Assembly (NCBI RefSeq): GCF_040529335.1
Contig: NZ_CP159534.1
Span: forward strand, 2,666,001-2,730,000
Reading direction: 5' to 3'
Source of the DNA: Streptomyces sp. HUAS MG91
Lineage (GTDB): Bacteria > Actinomycetota > Actinomycetes > Streptomycetales > Streptomycetaceae
DNA: 64,000 bases
Shown piece by piece: positions 1 to 8,139 of this stretch (position 1 is the stretch's first letter; the number at the start of each line of letters is the position of its first letter). The notes below the pieces were generated by a model. The model saw only the letters and a list, made by a program, of their open reading frames with translations, did not search any database and was not told where the DNA came from. The position numbers and the translations under genes were made by a program.

Positions 1-414
1 GCCGAGACCAAGCTCGCCGAGGCCCGCACGGCCCGCGACGAGCAGCGCTGGCCCGACGCGACGGCCCTGCTCTCCACCGTCCGCGCCCTGCTGAACAGCA
101 CCGACGAATCGGTCTCCGCCGCCTCCGACCGCCTCCAGCGGCTGAACGCGGTGGCGAAGGACCCCCAGCAGGAGATCGACCGCACCCGGTTCGCGATCCG
201 GGACGCCCAGCGCCTGGCGATGACCGGGCGTGCCACGCCCGACCCGCGCCACGCCCGCCCGCTCGACGACTCCGTGGGCCGGCTCGACCGCGCCGTCGAG
301 GGCCTGGAGGGCCGCCACCCCGACTACTGGCACTTCCTCACCGAGACCGAGGCCGTGCGGCAGACCGTGGCCCGGGTCGTCTCCCTGATCCGCGAGGAGC
401 GCGGCGGCGCCTGA
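1..414 (+). CDS. Hypothetical protein, C-terminal part (5' truncated by window edge)
   Basis: The reading frame is open from the first base of the window to a TGA at 412-414, giving at least 137 residues. It is rich in Ala, Arg, Asp and Glu, with regular heptad-like spacing of Leu/Ala (for example near LLSTVRALLNSTDE and SVGRLDRAVEGLEG), which suggests an alpha-helical, possibly coiled-coil protein. No signal peptide or membrane segment is visible in the part present. I do not recognise a family. The true start lies outside the window; the internal ATG at 151 is not a convincing start because the frame is open and similar in composition before it. Confidence 0.7.
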   Translation, partial: AETKLAEARTARDEQRWPDATALLSTVRALLNSTDESVSAASDRLQRLNAVAKDPQQEIDRTRFAIRDAQRLAMTGRATPDPRHARPLDDSVGRLDRAVEGLEGRHPDYWHFLTETEAVRQTVARVVSLIREERGGA

Positions 415-517
415 CCCGGCTCCCGCTGGCGTTCGGCGCCCGCCGGGCGGACCCTGGAGGTACGCACGCGGTCGCGCGACTCAATCAAGGGGCGAGGAGC
501 GAGGAGGCGAGGCCGTC

Positions 518-1018
518 ATGGCCACACACGTACTCCGTCCGGGATCCCGGCGCCATGTCACGCTCGACGAACATCTGCCCGTCGATCACCGGCTGAGCAT
601 GGTGTACCGCGTCGGCGCGGGAGTGATGGGCCTGGTGCTGCTGGTGTTCGGCATCCTCGGGTTCATCGACAAGATCGGCTTCTTCGACACCCGTGGCGAC
701 ACGGTCGCGGGCCTGAACACCAACGGCGCGCTCAGCGTCCTGTCCGTGTGCGTCGGCGTGCTGCTCATCGGCGGCATGCTGGCCGGCGGTGCCGTCGCCT
801 CGACGCTCAACATGACCCTCGGCGTCCTGTTCATCCTCAGCGGGTTCGTGAACCTCGCCCTGCTGGACACCCGCTACAACTTCCTCGCCTTCCGCATCCA
901 GAACGTCCTGTTCAGCTTCGCCGTCGGGCTGCTGCTGATGTTCTTCGGGATGTACGGGCGGGTCAGCGGCGGTCTGCCGCACGACAACCCGTACTGGAAG
1001 GCCCGCCACGCATCCTGA
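518..1018 (+). CDS. DUF4383 family membrane protein
   Basis: A 166-residue protein with four hydrophobic segments at about residues 30-50, 70-95, 100-120 and 125-147. The pattern MVYRVGAGVMGLVLLVFGILGF with later LLDTRYNFLAFRIQNVLFS matches the DUF4383 family as I know it: small actinobacterial integral membrane proteins of unknown function. The ATG at 518 follows a GGAGGCGAGG ribosome binding site. It is 23 bp from the FmdB-type gene in the same direction and may be co-transcribed. The function is unknown. Confidence 0.8.
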   Translation: MATHVLRPGSRRHVTLDEHLPVDHRLSMVYRVGAGVMGLVLLVFGILGFIDKIGFFDTRGDTVAGLNTNGALSVLSVCVGVLLIGGMLAGGAVASTLNMTLGVLFILSGFVNLALLDTRYNFLAFRIQNVLFSFAVGLLLMFFGMYGRVSGGLPHDNPYWKARHAS

Positions 1019-1040
1019 CGGCGCTGGCTAGGCTTGGGCC

Positions 1041-1262
1041 ATGCCTCGCTACGAATATCGCTGCCGCTCCTGCGGTGACACGTTCGAACTCTCCCGTCCC
1101 ATGGCCGAGTCGGCGGACCCGGCCACCTGCCCGGCGGGCCACCCCGACACGGTCAAACTCCTCTCGACGGTCTCGGTGGCCGGCACCGCGTCGTCGTCCG
1201 CTCCGGCGCCGGCTCCGTCGGCGGGTGGCGGTGGTTGCTGCGGGGGTGGCTGCTGCGGCTAG
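1041..1262 (+). CDS. FmdB family zinc-ribbon protein
   Basis: A 73-residue protein starting MPRYEYRCRSCGDTFE. The first CxxC (residues 8-11) and a Cys near residue 30 (CPAGH) form the N-terminal zinc ribbon typical of the FmdB family (CxxC_CXXC_SSSS regulatory domain), thought to be small regulatory or metal-binding proteins. The C-terminus is an unusual Cys/Gly tail, GGGGCCGGGCCG, preceded by an Ala/Pro/Ser linker; such Gly-Cys tails could bind metal, but this is inference. It ends immediately before the repeat cluster at 1281. Confidence 0.8.
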   Translation: MPRYEYRCRSCGDTFELSRPMAESADPATCPAGHPDTVKLLSTVSVAGTASSSAPAPAPSAGGGGCCGGGCCG

Positions 1263-1280
1263 CCTCCGGCGGACGACCGG

Positions 1281-1529
1281 TTCTCGCAGGTTCCCCGCGC
1301 CCCTGGGCAGTTCGGCACGCGCGGGCCGGTGGCCGCTTCTCGCGCAGTTCCCCGCGCCCCTGGAAACCAGTTGTCACGCGCGGCTCTCGTCGTGGCTGGT
1401 CGCGCAGTTCCCCGCGCCCCTGAGGCAGGCGCTCCGCGCCGCCTCCCCCTGAGGCTGCGGCTTCGCCGCGCCCCTCTTGATGAGATGCCGCACGAAGTGC
1501 GCATCTCAGGGGCGCGGGGAACTGCGCGA
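1281..1529. repeat. Cluster of four copies of a dispersed GC-rich repeat
   Basis: The gene-free stretch 1263-1620 contains four copies of a 24-base unit whose core is CGCAGTTCCCCGCGCCCC. Copies lie at about 1281-1306 (degenerate), 1340-1363 and 1400-1423 on the + strand, and one inverted copy at 1506-1529. The inverted copy is preceded by a small dyad (about 1484-1505, halves GCACGAAGTGC), and the same composite occurs in inverted orientation near 59143-59190. No gene was recognised here; the repeats also create spurious short open frames ending in SRSSPRP. I recall similar repeats being frequent between Streptomyces genes, but their role is not known to me. Confidence 0.8.
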
Positions 1530-1620
1530 CCAGCCCCCACCGGCCGTCAGCCGACGACGAAAGCCATGCTTTTAAGGCCGCGGGCGAACAACAAACCCGA
1601 CAAGGCCCCGGCCCCGCCCC

Positions 1621-2436
1621 TCACAGCGCCCCGAGAAACCCCCGCACAACGGCCTCCCCGGCAACAACCCCCCGCTCCTCCAACACGGTGACCCTGGAAG
1701 AAACCCAGCCGGCATCGGCCAACTCCCCATGCCCGGGCCGCCACCCCCGATCCACGGCAAGCAACAGGTCGGCATCCAGCAACGAATCCCCGGCCCCGAG
1801 CACCTGCCCGGCCCCGACCCGCCGAGCAACCTCCCGCGCGGCCGCCCCCTTGGTCAACGGCTTCGGCACCGCATACACCTTGCGCCCCTGGAGCGACACC
1901 CCCCAGCCCAGCCCCGCGGCCCACTCCCCCAGCTCCTTGACCCACCCGGCGGGCAACCGCGCCCGGTCGACCACGAGGTAGGCGAACAACTCCTCGGCGA
2001 CCCGCTCCTTCAGCAACCACTCCGGATCCGCGGCGGCGACCATCCGCTCCCGCACCTCCCCGAGCGGCGCGCACTCGGCGTCCAGCCGCTCCCGGACGCC
2101 CCGCGCCCACTCGGGATCGGACACCCCGTCGACCAGCAGATGACCACCGTTGGCACAGATCGCGTACGTCGGCGCCGGCCCGGGCAGCCGCACCCGCCCG
2201 TACTGCTCGCGGGTGCGCGTCGTCGTCGGCACGAACACGGCACGGCGGCCCAGTTCCACCAACAGCTCGGCGGCGCGCTCGGTGACGTAGGACAGCGGCT
2301 TCCCCTCGTACACCTCGACGCAGAGCAGCCGCGGCGCCTCGGCGTCGGGCACGGTGAGCCCGAGCGCGCCCGCGGAGTAGATCAACGTACGGTCGAGGTC
2401 ACTGGCGACGACGGTCACCGCGGAGTGCTCGCTCAC
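1621..2436 (-). CDS. HAD family hydrolase of the Ter biosynthetic module
   Basis: A 271-residue HAD-superfamily phosphatase. Motif I is ASDLDRTLIYS near residue 11 (nucleophile Asp of DxD) and motif IV is GAGDSLLDADLL near residue 228, with a lysine-containing KPLTKGAAAR segment before it, as in Cof-type HADs with a C2 cap between. The start is GTG at 2436, whose GTGA overlaps the TGA stop of the upstream phosphoribosyltransferase fusion (stop at 2435-2433), so the two are translationally coupled. HADs of this kind are known from comparative genomics (Anantharaman, Iyer and Aravind) to accompany TerD-linked nucleotide-like metabolism. The substrate is unknown; it probably acts in the cytoplasm on a phosphorylated intermediate. 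Confidence 0.85.
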   Translation of the reverse strand: MSEHSAVTVVASDLDRTLIYSAGALGLTVPDAEAPRLLCVEVYEGKPLSYVTERAAELLVELGRRAVFVPTTTRTREQYGRVRLPGPAPTYAICANGGHLLVDGVSDPEWARGVRERLDAECAPLGEVRERMVAAADPEWLLKERVAEELFAYLVVDRARLPAGWVKELGEWAAGLGWGVSLQGRKVYAVPKPLTKGAAAREVARRVGAGQVLGAGDSLLDADLLLAVDRGWRPGHGELADAGWVSSRVTVLEERGVVAGEAVVRGFLGAL

Positions 2437-4919
2437 CGGGCGACCGCCTTGCCGTCGGCACCGGTGGCTCCCCGGGTGAACCGCGGATGGATCAACCCCA
2501 CGCAGGTGTACGGCAGTTCGTCGACGACCTCCACCGGCACCCCGCGCTGCTCGGCGAGGAGCCTGACGTGGTCCAGGTCGGCGCCCGCGTCGGCCCGCGC
2601 CAGGATCTTCCACGGCACGCGCCGCAGCAGCACCCGGGTCGTCTCGCCGACGCCGGGCTTCACCAGGTTCACATCGTGGATGCCGTACTCCTCGCTGATC
2701 CGCTCGACGGCGGCCCAGCCCTCCCAGGTCGGGGTGCGGTCGGCGCCGAGCAGCTCCTTGACGTCGGCGTCCACCGCGTCGGCGACCTCGTCGAACCGCT
2801 CCTGGATCGCGTCGAGGAACCCCACCGACACATCCGAACCGGCCAGCTCCCGGTAGAACTTGGCCCCGTGGAAGTCGTCCGGCCCGACCAGGTCGGCCCG
2901 CAGCACGGTGCGCGATATCAGCCCGGAGACGGTCGAGTTGAGGCAGGCCGAGGGGATGAGGAAGTCCTCCCGGGTGCCGTACGTCCGCACGCACGACCCG
3001 GGGTCGGCGAGCACCGCGATCTCCGGGTCGAAGCCCCGCGGCCCGCCGCCCGCCTCGAACTCCTCGATCGCGGCGGCCAGTTCACGTGTGATGGCGCCCT
3101 TGCCCGTCCAGCCGTCGACGAACACGACGTCCGCCGGGTCGTGGTGGGCGGCCAGCCAGCGCAGCGCCGTCGCGTCGATGCCGCGGCCGCGCACGATCGA
3201 CACGGCGTAGTGCGGCAGCTCCACGCCGTGCCGGTCGAGCGCCCACCGCCGCATCAGCACGCCGACCGGGGTGCCGGCCCGCGCGAGCGAGACGAGGACC
3301 GGGCGGCGCGGCGCGCGCTCGGCGAGCACCGTCTCCGTCACCACGCCCACCGCCCGCGCGATCCGGCCCGCCGACGTGTCGAGCGCCGCGTGGAACAGCT
3401 GCTGGTACTGCTCGCTGGGCTGGTACTCGACCGGCAGCGACTCCGCGTAGTGCGCGCCGCCGCTCTGGATGGCCTCCTCGCGCTCCTCGGTGGGCGCCTC
3501 CAGCCGTACGTCGGACAGGTCCTGGAGCAGCCAGCCGACCTCGTCGGGCGCGTACGAGGAGAAGGCGGGGCCGCGCAGCGGCTCGGGCAGCGACATGACG
3601 GACCTTTCGGGGATGTACGAGGGCACGACCACGACGACGACGCGCGCGGTGTGCTCGGCCACGCGATCCAGCAGCCCGCCGGGCGCGGCCAGTTCGGCGG
3701 TGTCGCCCGCCGAGTCGAGGACGACGACGACCGTGTCGAAGCCGCCGCCCGCCACGTTGTACGCGAAGCGCTCGCCGGGCCCGTCGGCCGGATCGTCGTG
3801 CGCGGGGAAGACGAGGCGGGTGCGGATCGCGTAGCCCGGGTCGTCGACGGCGAGGACGGGCGAGCGGGTGGTGGTGGAGTACGTGACGTCGGCGTCGGCC
3901 GCTTCGAGTGCGGTGGCGAGCCGCAGCGGGGCGTACATCAGCTCCTCGTTGCCGAGGACCAGGACGCGGCCCCGGGTGTGGGGGGCCAGCCGCTCGGCCA
4001 TCGCGGGGAGCGCCGCCTCAAGCCGCTCGCGGTGCTCGGGACGGAAACCGTGCCGTCCGCCGTCCGGCACCCCCTCGGGCCAGCCGAGCCCGGCGACCCG
4101 GACGATCTCACCGCGCGTGCGGCGCGGCCGGGGCAGTGCGGCCGCCGCGCTTTCCGCGTGGCTCTTCTCGTACTCGGCGACCAGCGCCTGGCCCTTCGCC
4201 AGGACGCCCTCGGGCAGCCGCACGGTCCCGCGCGCGGACACGATGAGGTCCACCCGCGCGCCGATCTCGCGCGCGAACGCGTCGAGCCGGCCCTGGTCGT
4301 CGGGCGAGCGCATGTCGACGAGCGCGACGATCACGTACCGCTCCCGCGCGTGCAGCTCGTGCAGGACGCGGATGGTGTTGAGGACCGTGTTGCCGGTGGA
4401 GAACTCGTCGTCCACGAGGACCAGCGGGCCGTCGCCGGCCAGCAGCCGCGGGTTCTCCGGCAGGAGCAGGTGCGAGGTGGCGTGCGAGTGGGACTCCTCG
4501 AAGCCGCCCGCGCGGGCCACTCCCGCGACGGGGCGGCGCGTGGAGTGCAGATACGGGGCGAGGGCGAGGCCGTCGGCGACCGAGTGGCCGAGGCCCGTCG
4601 CGGTCTCCGCGTAGCCGAGCACGACGGAGCGTCGCGCCGCCTCGTCGCCGAGCAGTTCACGGACGCGTACGCCCAGGTCGTGGCCGGTGCGCCAGATCAC
4701 CGACGGGCGCTGGGGGACGTGCTTGCCCAGCACGTTCGACACCAGGAGGTGGGCGCGCTTGGGGTTGCGGCGCAGGGCGAGCCCCAGCAGTCCGGTCAGC
4801 TCGGGGTCACCGGTCAGCTCGACGCCGAGCCGGTCGGCCACCCATGTCCCCGACCACACCTCGTCCACCGCGCCCACCGCGCCGTCAGCGTTCACCGCGT
4901 TCCTCGCCTCGGTCGTCAT
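2433..4919 (-). CDS. Four-domain fusion: PRTase_2, TRSP, StiP-type PRTase_1 and PELOTA
   Basis: An 828-residue protein. Residues about 50-260 look like PRTase_2, with the PRPP-binding loop LVLVDDEFSTGNTVLNT. A TRSP domain follows with the literal TTTRSPV motif near residue 385. The second half has a StiP/PRTase_1-type domain (VLVSLARAGTPVG, then FVDGWTGKGAI) and a C-terminal PELOTA_1-like segment (VNLVKPGVGETTRVLLRR). Such domains are often separate genes, so this is a fused version. It starts at ATG 4919, overlapping the TGA of the lyase gene upstream by ATGA, and ends overlapping the HAD gene. From the family literature, this module is predicted to build a ribose-containing or nucleoside-like metabolite linked to the Ter response; the product is unproven. 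Confidence 0.85.
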   Translation of the reverse strand: MTTEARNAVNADGAVGAVDEVWSGTWVADRLGVELTGDPELTGLLGLALRRNPKRAHLLVSNVLGKHVPQRPSVIWRTGHDLGVRVRELLGDEAARRSVVLGYAETATGLGHSVADGLALAPYLHSTRRPVAGVARAGGFEESHSHATSHLLLPENPRLLAGDGPLVLVDDEFSTGNTVLNTIRVLHELHARERYVIVALVDMRSPDDQGRLDAFAREIGARVDLIVSARGTVRLPEGVLAKGQALVAEYEKSHAESAAAALPRPRRTRGEIVRVAGLGWPEGVPDGGRHGFRPEHRERLEAALPAMAERLAPHTRGRVLVLGNEELMYAPLRLATALEAADADVTYSTTTRSPVLAVDDPGYAIRTRLVFPAHDDPADGPGERFAYNVAGGGFDTVVVVLDSAGDTAELAAPGGLLDRVAEHTARVVVVVVPSYIPERSVMSLPEPLRGPAFSSYAPDEVGWLLQDLSDVRLEAPTEEREEAIQSGGAHYAESLPVEYQPSEQYQQLFHAALDTSAGRIARAVGVVTETVLAERAPRRPVLVSLARAGTPVGVLMRRWALDRHGVELPHYAVSIVRGRGIDATALRWLAAHHDPADVVFVDGWTGKGAITRELAAAIEEFEAGGGPRGFDPEIAVLADPGSCVRTYGTREDFLIPSACLNSTVSGLISRTVLRADLVGPDDFHGAKFYRELAGSDVSVGFLDAIQERFDEVADAVDADVKELLGADRTPTWEGWAAVERISEEYGIHDVNLVKPGVGETTRVLLRRVPWKILARADAGADLDHVRLLAEQRGVPVEVVDELPYTCVGLIHPRFTRGATGADGKAVAR

Positions 4920-6091
4920 GCGGGCAGCCCCGCCGTCAGCAGCTCCACGAAACCGACGTCCTCCTGGGCCACGCCGAACGCCTCCGCGCGCTGGAGGGTC
5001 CGCTCGGCCCAGGCGCGGTGCGGCTTCACCTCGTTCATCTTGTTCGTGTACGCCGACCTGAGGACGCCGCCGCCGTCGCGCTCGGGGCTCAGGATGTCCC
5101 GCGCGTCGCTGTACTCCTCGTGGCTGACCACGGACAACGCGTGGACGGGCAGCACGTGCGAGGGGTGGATGCAGGTCTTGCCGAGCAGGCCGTTGGCCCG
5201 GTCGAGGGCGATCTCGCGCAGCAGCCCGTCCAGGTCGTGCTCGATGAGCGCCGCGCGCAGCGGCTCCGCGTCCTCCTCCAGGAAGGGGCTGCGGCGCAGC
5301 TGCGGTTTGAACATCCGCTCCTGGTGGCGGAAGTACTCCCAGACCGGTCCGGTCACCGTGAAGCCGGTGCCGTCGGCCCGCCCGAGCCGGTTGACCACGT
5401 CGGCGATCACGGAGGCCACGATCTGCACGTCGTACGCCGTCAGGTCGGCCGGGCGGCGCAGCCCGTACGCCGAGCAGAAGTCGGTGACGCCGAGCCGGAG
5501 CGCGAGCACGCGGTCGCGGTACTTGTCGACGGTGCGGAAGATCCCGGCGAGGGTCTCGGTGCGGGTCTCCAGGTGCAGCAGCTCGGGGGACTCGAGGACG
5601 GGCATGGCGAAAAGTCGCCGCCCGGAGGCCGCCTCGGCGGCGGTCAGCGCCTCGAGGAACGGAACCCCCCGCTCCTCGGTGAACTTCGGCAGCACGAATC
5701 CGGACAGCAGCGCCACGGCGGGCCCGAGGCGCCGGGTGAGGCCGGTGATCTGCTCGGGAGTGCGGACGCGAATGAACAGCAGCGGCGGCTCGGCCCCGTC
5801 CCGCTCGCTTCTCGCCAGCAGGTCGGTGAACTGGCGGACCAGATTGTCCTCGGCCCCGCTCACCTCGGCGTCGTCGATCGAATCCTCCAGGCACAGCACC
5901 ATGGACACGACGCCGCGGCCGGCCTGCTTGAGCACGTCGTCCGCGAGACGCGGCCGGGTGGCCGGGCTGTAGAGCGTGGCGCCCAGTGCCGCCGCGAGCA
6001 TGCGGGGCGGGGAGTCCGCGCCGAAGAGCTGCGGCTCCCGATGGAACAGACGCTTCCGCACCTGAGGGGCAATGTGCCCGAAATGACGCAT
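4916..6091 (-). CDS. HpcH/HpaI-like C-C bond lyase (TIM barrel) of the Ter module
   Basis: A 391-residue protein of the citrate-lyase-beta/HpcH-like TIM-barrel group. Visible family features are SMVLCLEDSIDDAEV, LLFIRVRTPEQI, FAMPVLESPE, LRLGVTDFCSAYGLRR and the late GLLGKTCIHPSHV, where CitE-like enzymes carry conserved catalytic and substrate-binding residues. The start ATG at 6091 has a GGGGGAG site four bases upstream. It is first in a three-gene coupled unit with the PRTase fusion and HAD gene. The family association with TerD genes is established by comparative genomics; the substrate is unknown. Confidence 0.85.
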   Translation of the reverse strand: MRHFGHIAPQVRKRLFHREPQLFGADSPPRMLAAALGATLYSPATRPRLADDVLKQAGRGVVSMVLCLEDSIDDAEVSGAEDNLVRQFTDLLARSERDGAEPPLLFIRVRTPEQITGLTRRLGPAVALLSGFVLPKFTEERGVPFLEALTAAEAASGRRLFAMPVLESPELLHLETRTETLAGIFRTVDKYRDRVLALRLGVTDFCSAYGLRRPADLTAYDVQIVASVIADVVNRLGRADGTGFTVTGPVWEYFRHQERMFKPQLRRSPFLEEDAEPLRAALIEHDLDGLLREIALDRANGLLGKTCIHPSHVLPVHALSVVSHEEYSDARDILSPERDGGGVLRSAYTNKMNEVKPHRAWAERTLQRAEAFGVAQEDVGFVELLTAGLPA

Positions 6092-6188
6092 AAGACTCCC
6101 CCGATACGACCCTGCTACGACCCTGACCCGCCCCGCGACGGCTTCTTCGGCTGCCCGGCGCTCCCGACGTGAAACGTACGAGGTGGCC

Positions 6189-6216
6189 GGTAATAGTACG
6201 TACAAAGCCATGTCAA
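6189..6216 (-). promoter_or_regulatory. Candidate vegetative promoter for the lyase-PRTase-HAD operon
   Basis: On the minus strand a perfect -35 hexamer TTGACA (complement of 6211-6216) is followed after 15-17 bases by TATTAC or TTACCG. A self-complementary GTACGTAC (6196-6203) lies between them and could be an operator. The element is about 100 bp upstream of the lyase start and faces away from the terD-type gene at 6345. The sequence is directly seen; promoter activity is inference. Confidence 0.5.
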
Positions 6217-6344
6217 GGGTTCCCGCCTGCAATGAAATTCTGGTAACCCGTGTATGTCCAGGGATGTCTTCCGGCCTCCGATACGGCCGGCGGCCCCGGC
6301 ACCCCGCGTTGTCTCGGCCGGGCCGGGGAGGGCAGGATGACGGC

Positions 6345-7205
6345 ATGACGCACGCGATGCTCAAGGGGGCGAACGTCCCGCTCGACGCCACGGCCGTGCG
6401 CGCCGTGCTCCGCTGGACCCCGGGGCAGGGCGTGCCGAACGTGGACGCCTCCGCCCTGCTGCTCGGTTCCGACGGGCGGGTCCGCTCCGACGAGGACTTC
6501 GTCTTCTACAACCAGCCCCGGCACCCCTCGGGCAAGGTCTGGCGGCTCGGCAAGAAGCGGGTGGCCGAAGGGCTCACCGACACCGTCCAGGCGGACCTCG
6601 GCGGCGTCCCCTCGGAGATCGGCAGCATCCTGCTGGTGGCCTCCGCGGAGGACGTAGAGTTCAAGCACGTACCGTCGCTGCGGATGTCCGTCTACGACGC
6701 CTCGGCCGACGGCGGCGAGCCGATCGCGCTCTTCGACATCAAGCCCGAGACCGGCGCCGAGACCGCGCTGATCTGCGGCGAGCTGTACCGGCGCGGTGAC
6801 GGCTGGCGGCTGCGCGCGGTCGGCGAGGGGTACTCGAACGGTCTGGTGGGCCTCGCCACCGACTTCGGCATCTCGGTCGACGAGTCCGCCGCGTCGGCCC
6901 AGCAGGCGGCCCCGTCCTCCCCGGTGACCGAGCCGGTCCCGGTGGCCGAGCCCGCTCCCCCGACGCCCACACCGGCCACCGCGCCGGTCCCGGCCCCGCA
7001 GCAGGCGCGGCCCACCGAGCCCTCGTCGTTCCCGCTGCCGCCGCCGCAGCGTCCTCCGGCGTACGGCTACCCGCCGCAGCCCACGACGCAGCCGGCCCCG
7101 CAGCACCAGCCGGCGTACGGCTATCCGCAGCCGGTGGCGGCGCAGGCGTACCCGGACCCGTCCTTCCGACTGCCGCCCCAGGGGCCGCAGTTCATCGGCC
7201 GGTGA
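6345..7205 (+). CDS. TerD domain protein with a long Pro/Gln/Tyr-rich tail
   Basis: A 286-residue protein. Residues 1-185 form a TerD domain (LDATAVRAVLRWT, VDASALLLGSDGRV, SDEDFVFYNQ, ALICGELYRRGDGWRLRAVGEGY), a calcium-binding beta-sandwich family involved in tellurite and stress responses. From about residue 190 it becomes Ala/Pro/Val-rich and then repeats AYGYP with Gln and Pro, giving a disordered tail of about 95 residues. The start ATG at 6345 follows GGGGAGGGCAGG. It is transcribed away from the metabolic module and convergently with the TerA-like gene. The tail may mediate assembly at the membrane; that is inference. Confidence 0.85.
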   Translation: MTHAMLKGANVPLDATAVRAVLRWTPGQGVPNVDASALLLGSDGRVRSDEDFVFYNQPRHPSGKVWRLGKKRVAEGLTDTVQADLGGVPSEIGSILLVASAEDVEFKHVPSLRMSVYDASADGGEPIALFDIKPETGAETALICGELYRRGDGWRLRAVGEGYSNGLVGLATDFGISVDESAASAQQAAPSSPVTEPVPVAEPAPPTPTPATAPVPAPQQARPTEPSSFPLPPPQRPPAYGYPPQPTTQPAPQHQPAYGYPQPVAAQAYPDPSFRLPPQGPQFIGR

Positions 7206-7235
7206 CCGAGGCCTACTAGATCCGCCGGGCCGGTC

Positions 7236-7973
7236 CTAGACCTTCGACTTGTAGCCCCGGCCCCACTGCAGGCCCCACCCGTACAAGCGGTCGAGTTCCG
7301 CCTGGAAGCCGTACACGAAGCGGACCTCGCGCCGCACCACGAGATCGCCCTTGACGTTCTCGATGGAGACGACCGCGCAGGAGCGGGCCTGCGGGTGGCG
7401 CTCGTCGAGGCTGATCTCGATCCGCGGCCCGTTGCTCGGGTAGAGCGTGACGTGGGCGTGGGTCCGGTCGAAGGCCGGCGTCTGGTCGTAGATGTAGACG
7501 AACACCAGCAGTCGCTTGATGGACTCGCGGTGATCGAGATTGACGTAGATCGTCTCACCGGACGCCGAGCCGAACCGGTCGTCGCCGCTGAGCTGCACGT
7601 ACGGCGGCGCGTTGAGGGACCCGAAGAAGCTGCCCAGCGGCTGTACGACACCCTTCTCGCCGCTCACCAGCTCGTACAGGCAGCCCAGGTCCAGGTCGAC
7701 ATTGACCATCGACTGGGTGTGCGCCTGCACGACATCGGGCTTGAACATGCTGAACGGATGCCGCAGCAGGCTCTTCCGCTCCGGCCCGCCGATGTCCGAC
7801 GTACGCATCCGCCACGACAGGTTGATCCGCAGATTGCCGGTGGCCGCGCCCTGTTTGGCGAGCGAGACGACCGGGTGCCGCTTGGTGAGTTCGATGCTGT
7901 TGGTCGCCGCGCTGCCCGAATCGAAGTCGGACTGCGCGGAGTTGCCTCGCCATAGCTTGTCCCAGAAGGACAT
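7236..7973 (-). CDS. TerA-like tellurium resistance family protein
   Basis: A 245-residue protein of the TerD superfamily, closest in feel to TerA: VDLDLGCLYEL, a GSFFGSLNAPPYVQLSGDDR segment with acidic calcium-binding loop residues, then ETIYVNLDHRESIKRLLVFVYIYDQTPAF. It starts MSFWDKLWRG, an amphipathic N-terminus that could touch a membrane or partner protein. The ATG at 7973 follows GGGGGCGGT. It lies next to the DUF475 membrane protein and TerD paralogues. Family assignment is from recognised motifs; its precise role in Streptomyces is unknown. Confidence 0.8.
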   Translation of the reverse strand: MSFWDKLWRGNSAQSDFDSGSAATNSIELTKRHPVVSLAKQGAATGNLRINLSWRMRTSDIGGPERKSLLRHPFSMFKPDVVQAHTQSMVNVDLDLGCLYELVSGEKGVVQPLGSFFGSLNAPPYVQLSGDDRFGSASGETIYVNLDHRESIKRLLVFVYIYDQTPAFDRTHAHVTLYPSNGPRIEISLDERHPQARSCAVVSIENVKGDLVVRREVRFVYGFQAELDRLYGWGLQWGRGYKSKV

Positions 7974-8139
7974 ACCGCCCCCATGCCTGTACGTGCCCCG
8001 CCTGTACTTACTCGTACCTACCCGCAGTCGCCTGTACACGCCTGCGGGGCGGCCGGTTCGAGGAGTTGTCCTCGTACGACCGCCCCGCTGACAGGGTTCC
8101 AGGATGGGGCCCCGGGTCAAACCCCGGCGCCTCGGTTGC

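Noticed and set aside
1235..1540. Small open frames in the repeat cluster ending SRSSPRP or similar
   Set aside because: They are translations of the dispersed repeat itself and have no start signals.
2487..5972. 1161-codon open frame on the + strand
   Set aside because: It is antisense to the strongly supported PRTase and lyase genes, has no recognisable domain and reflects GC-rich codon bias.
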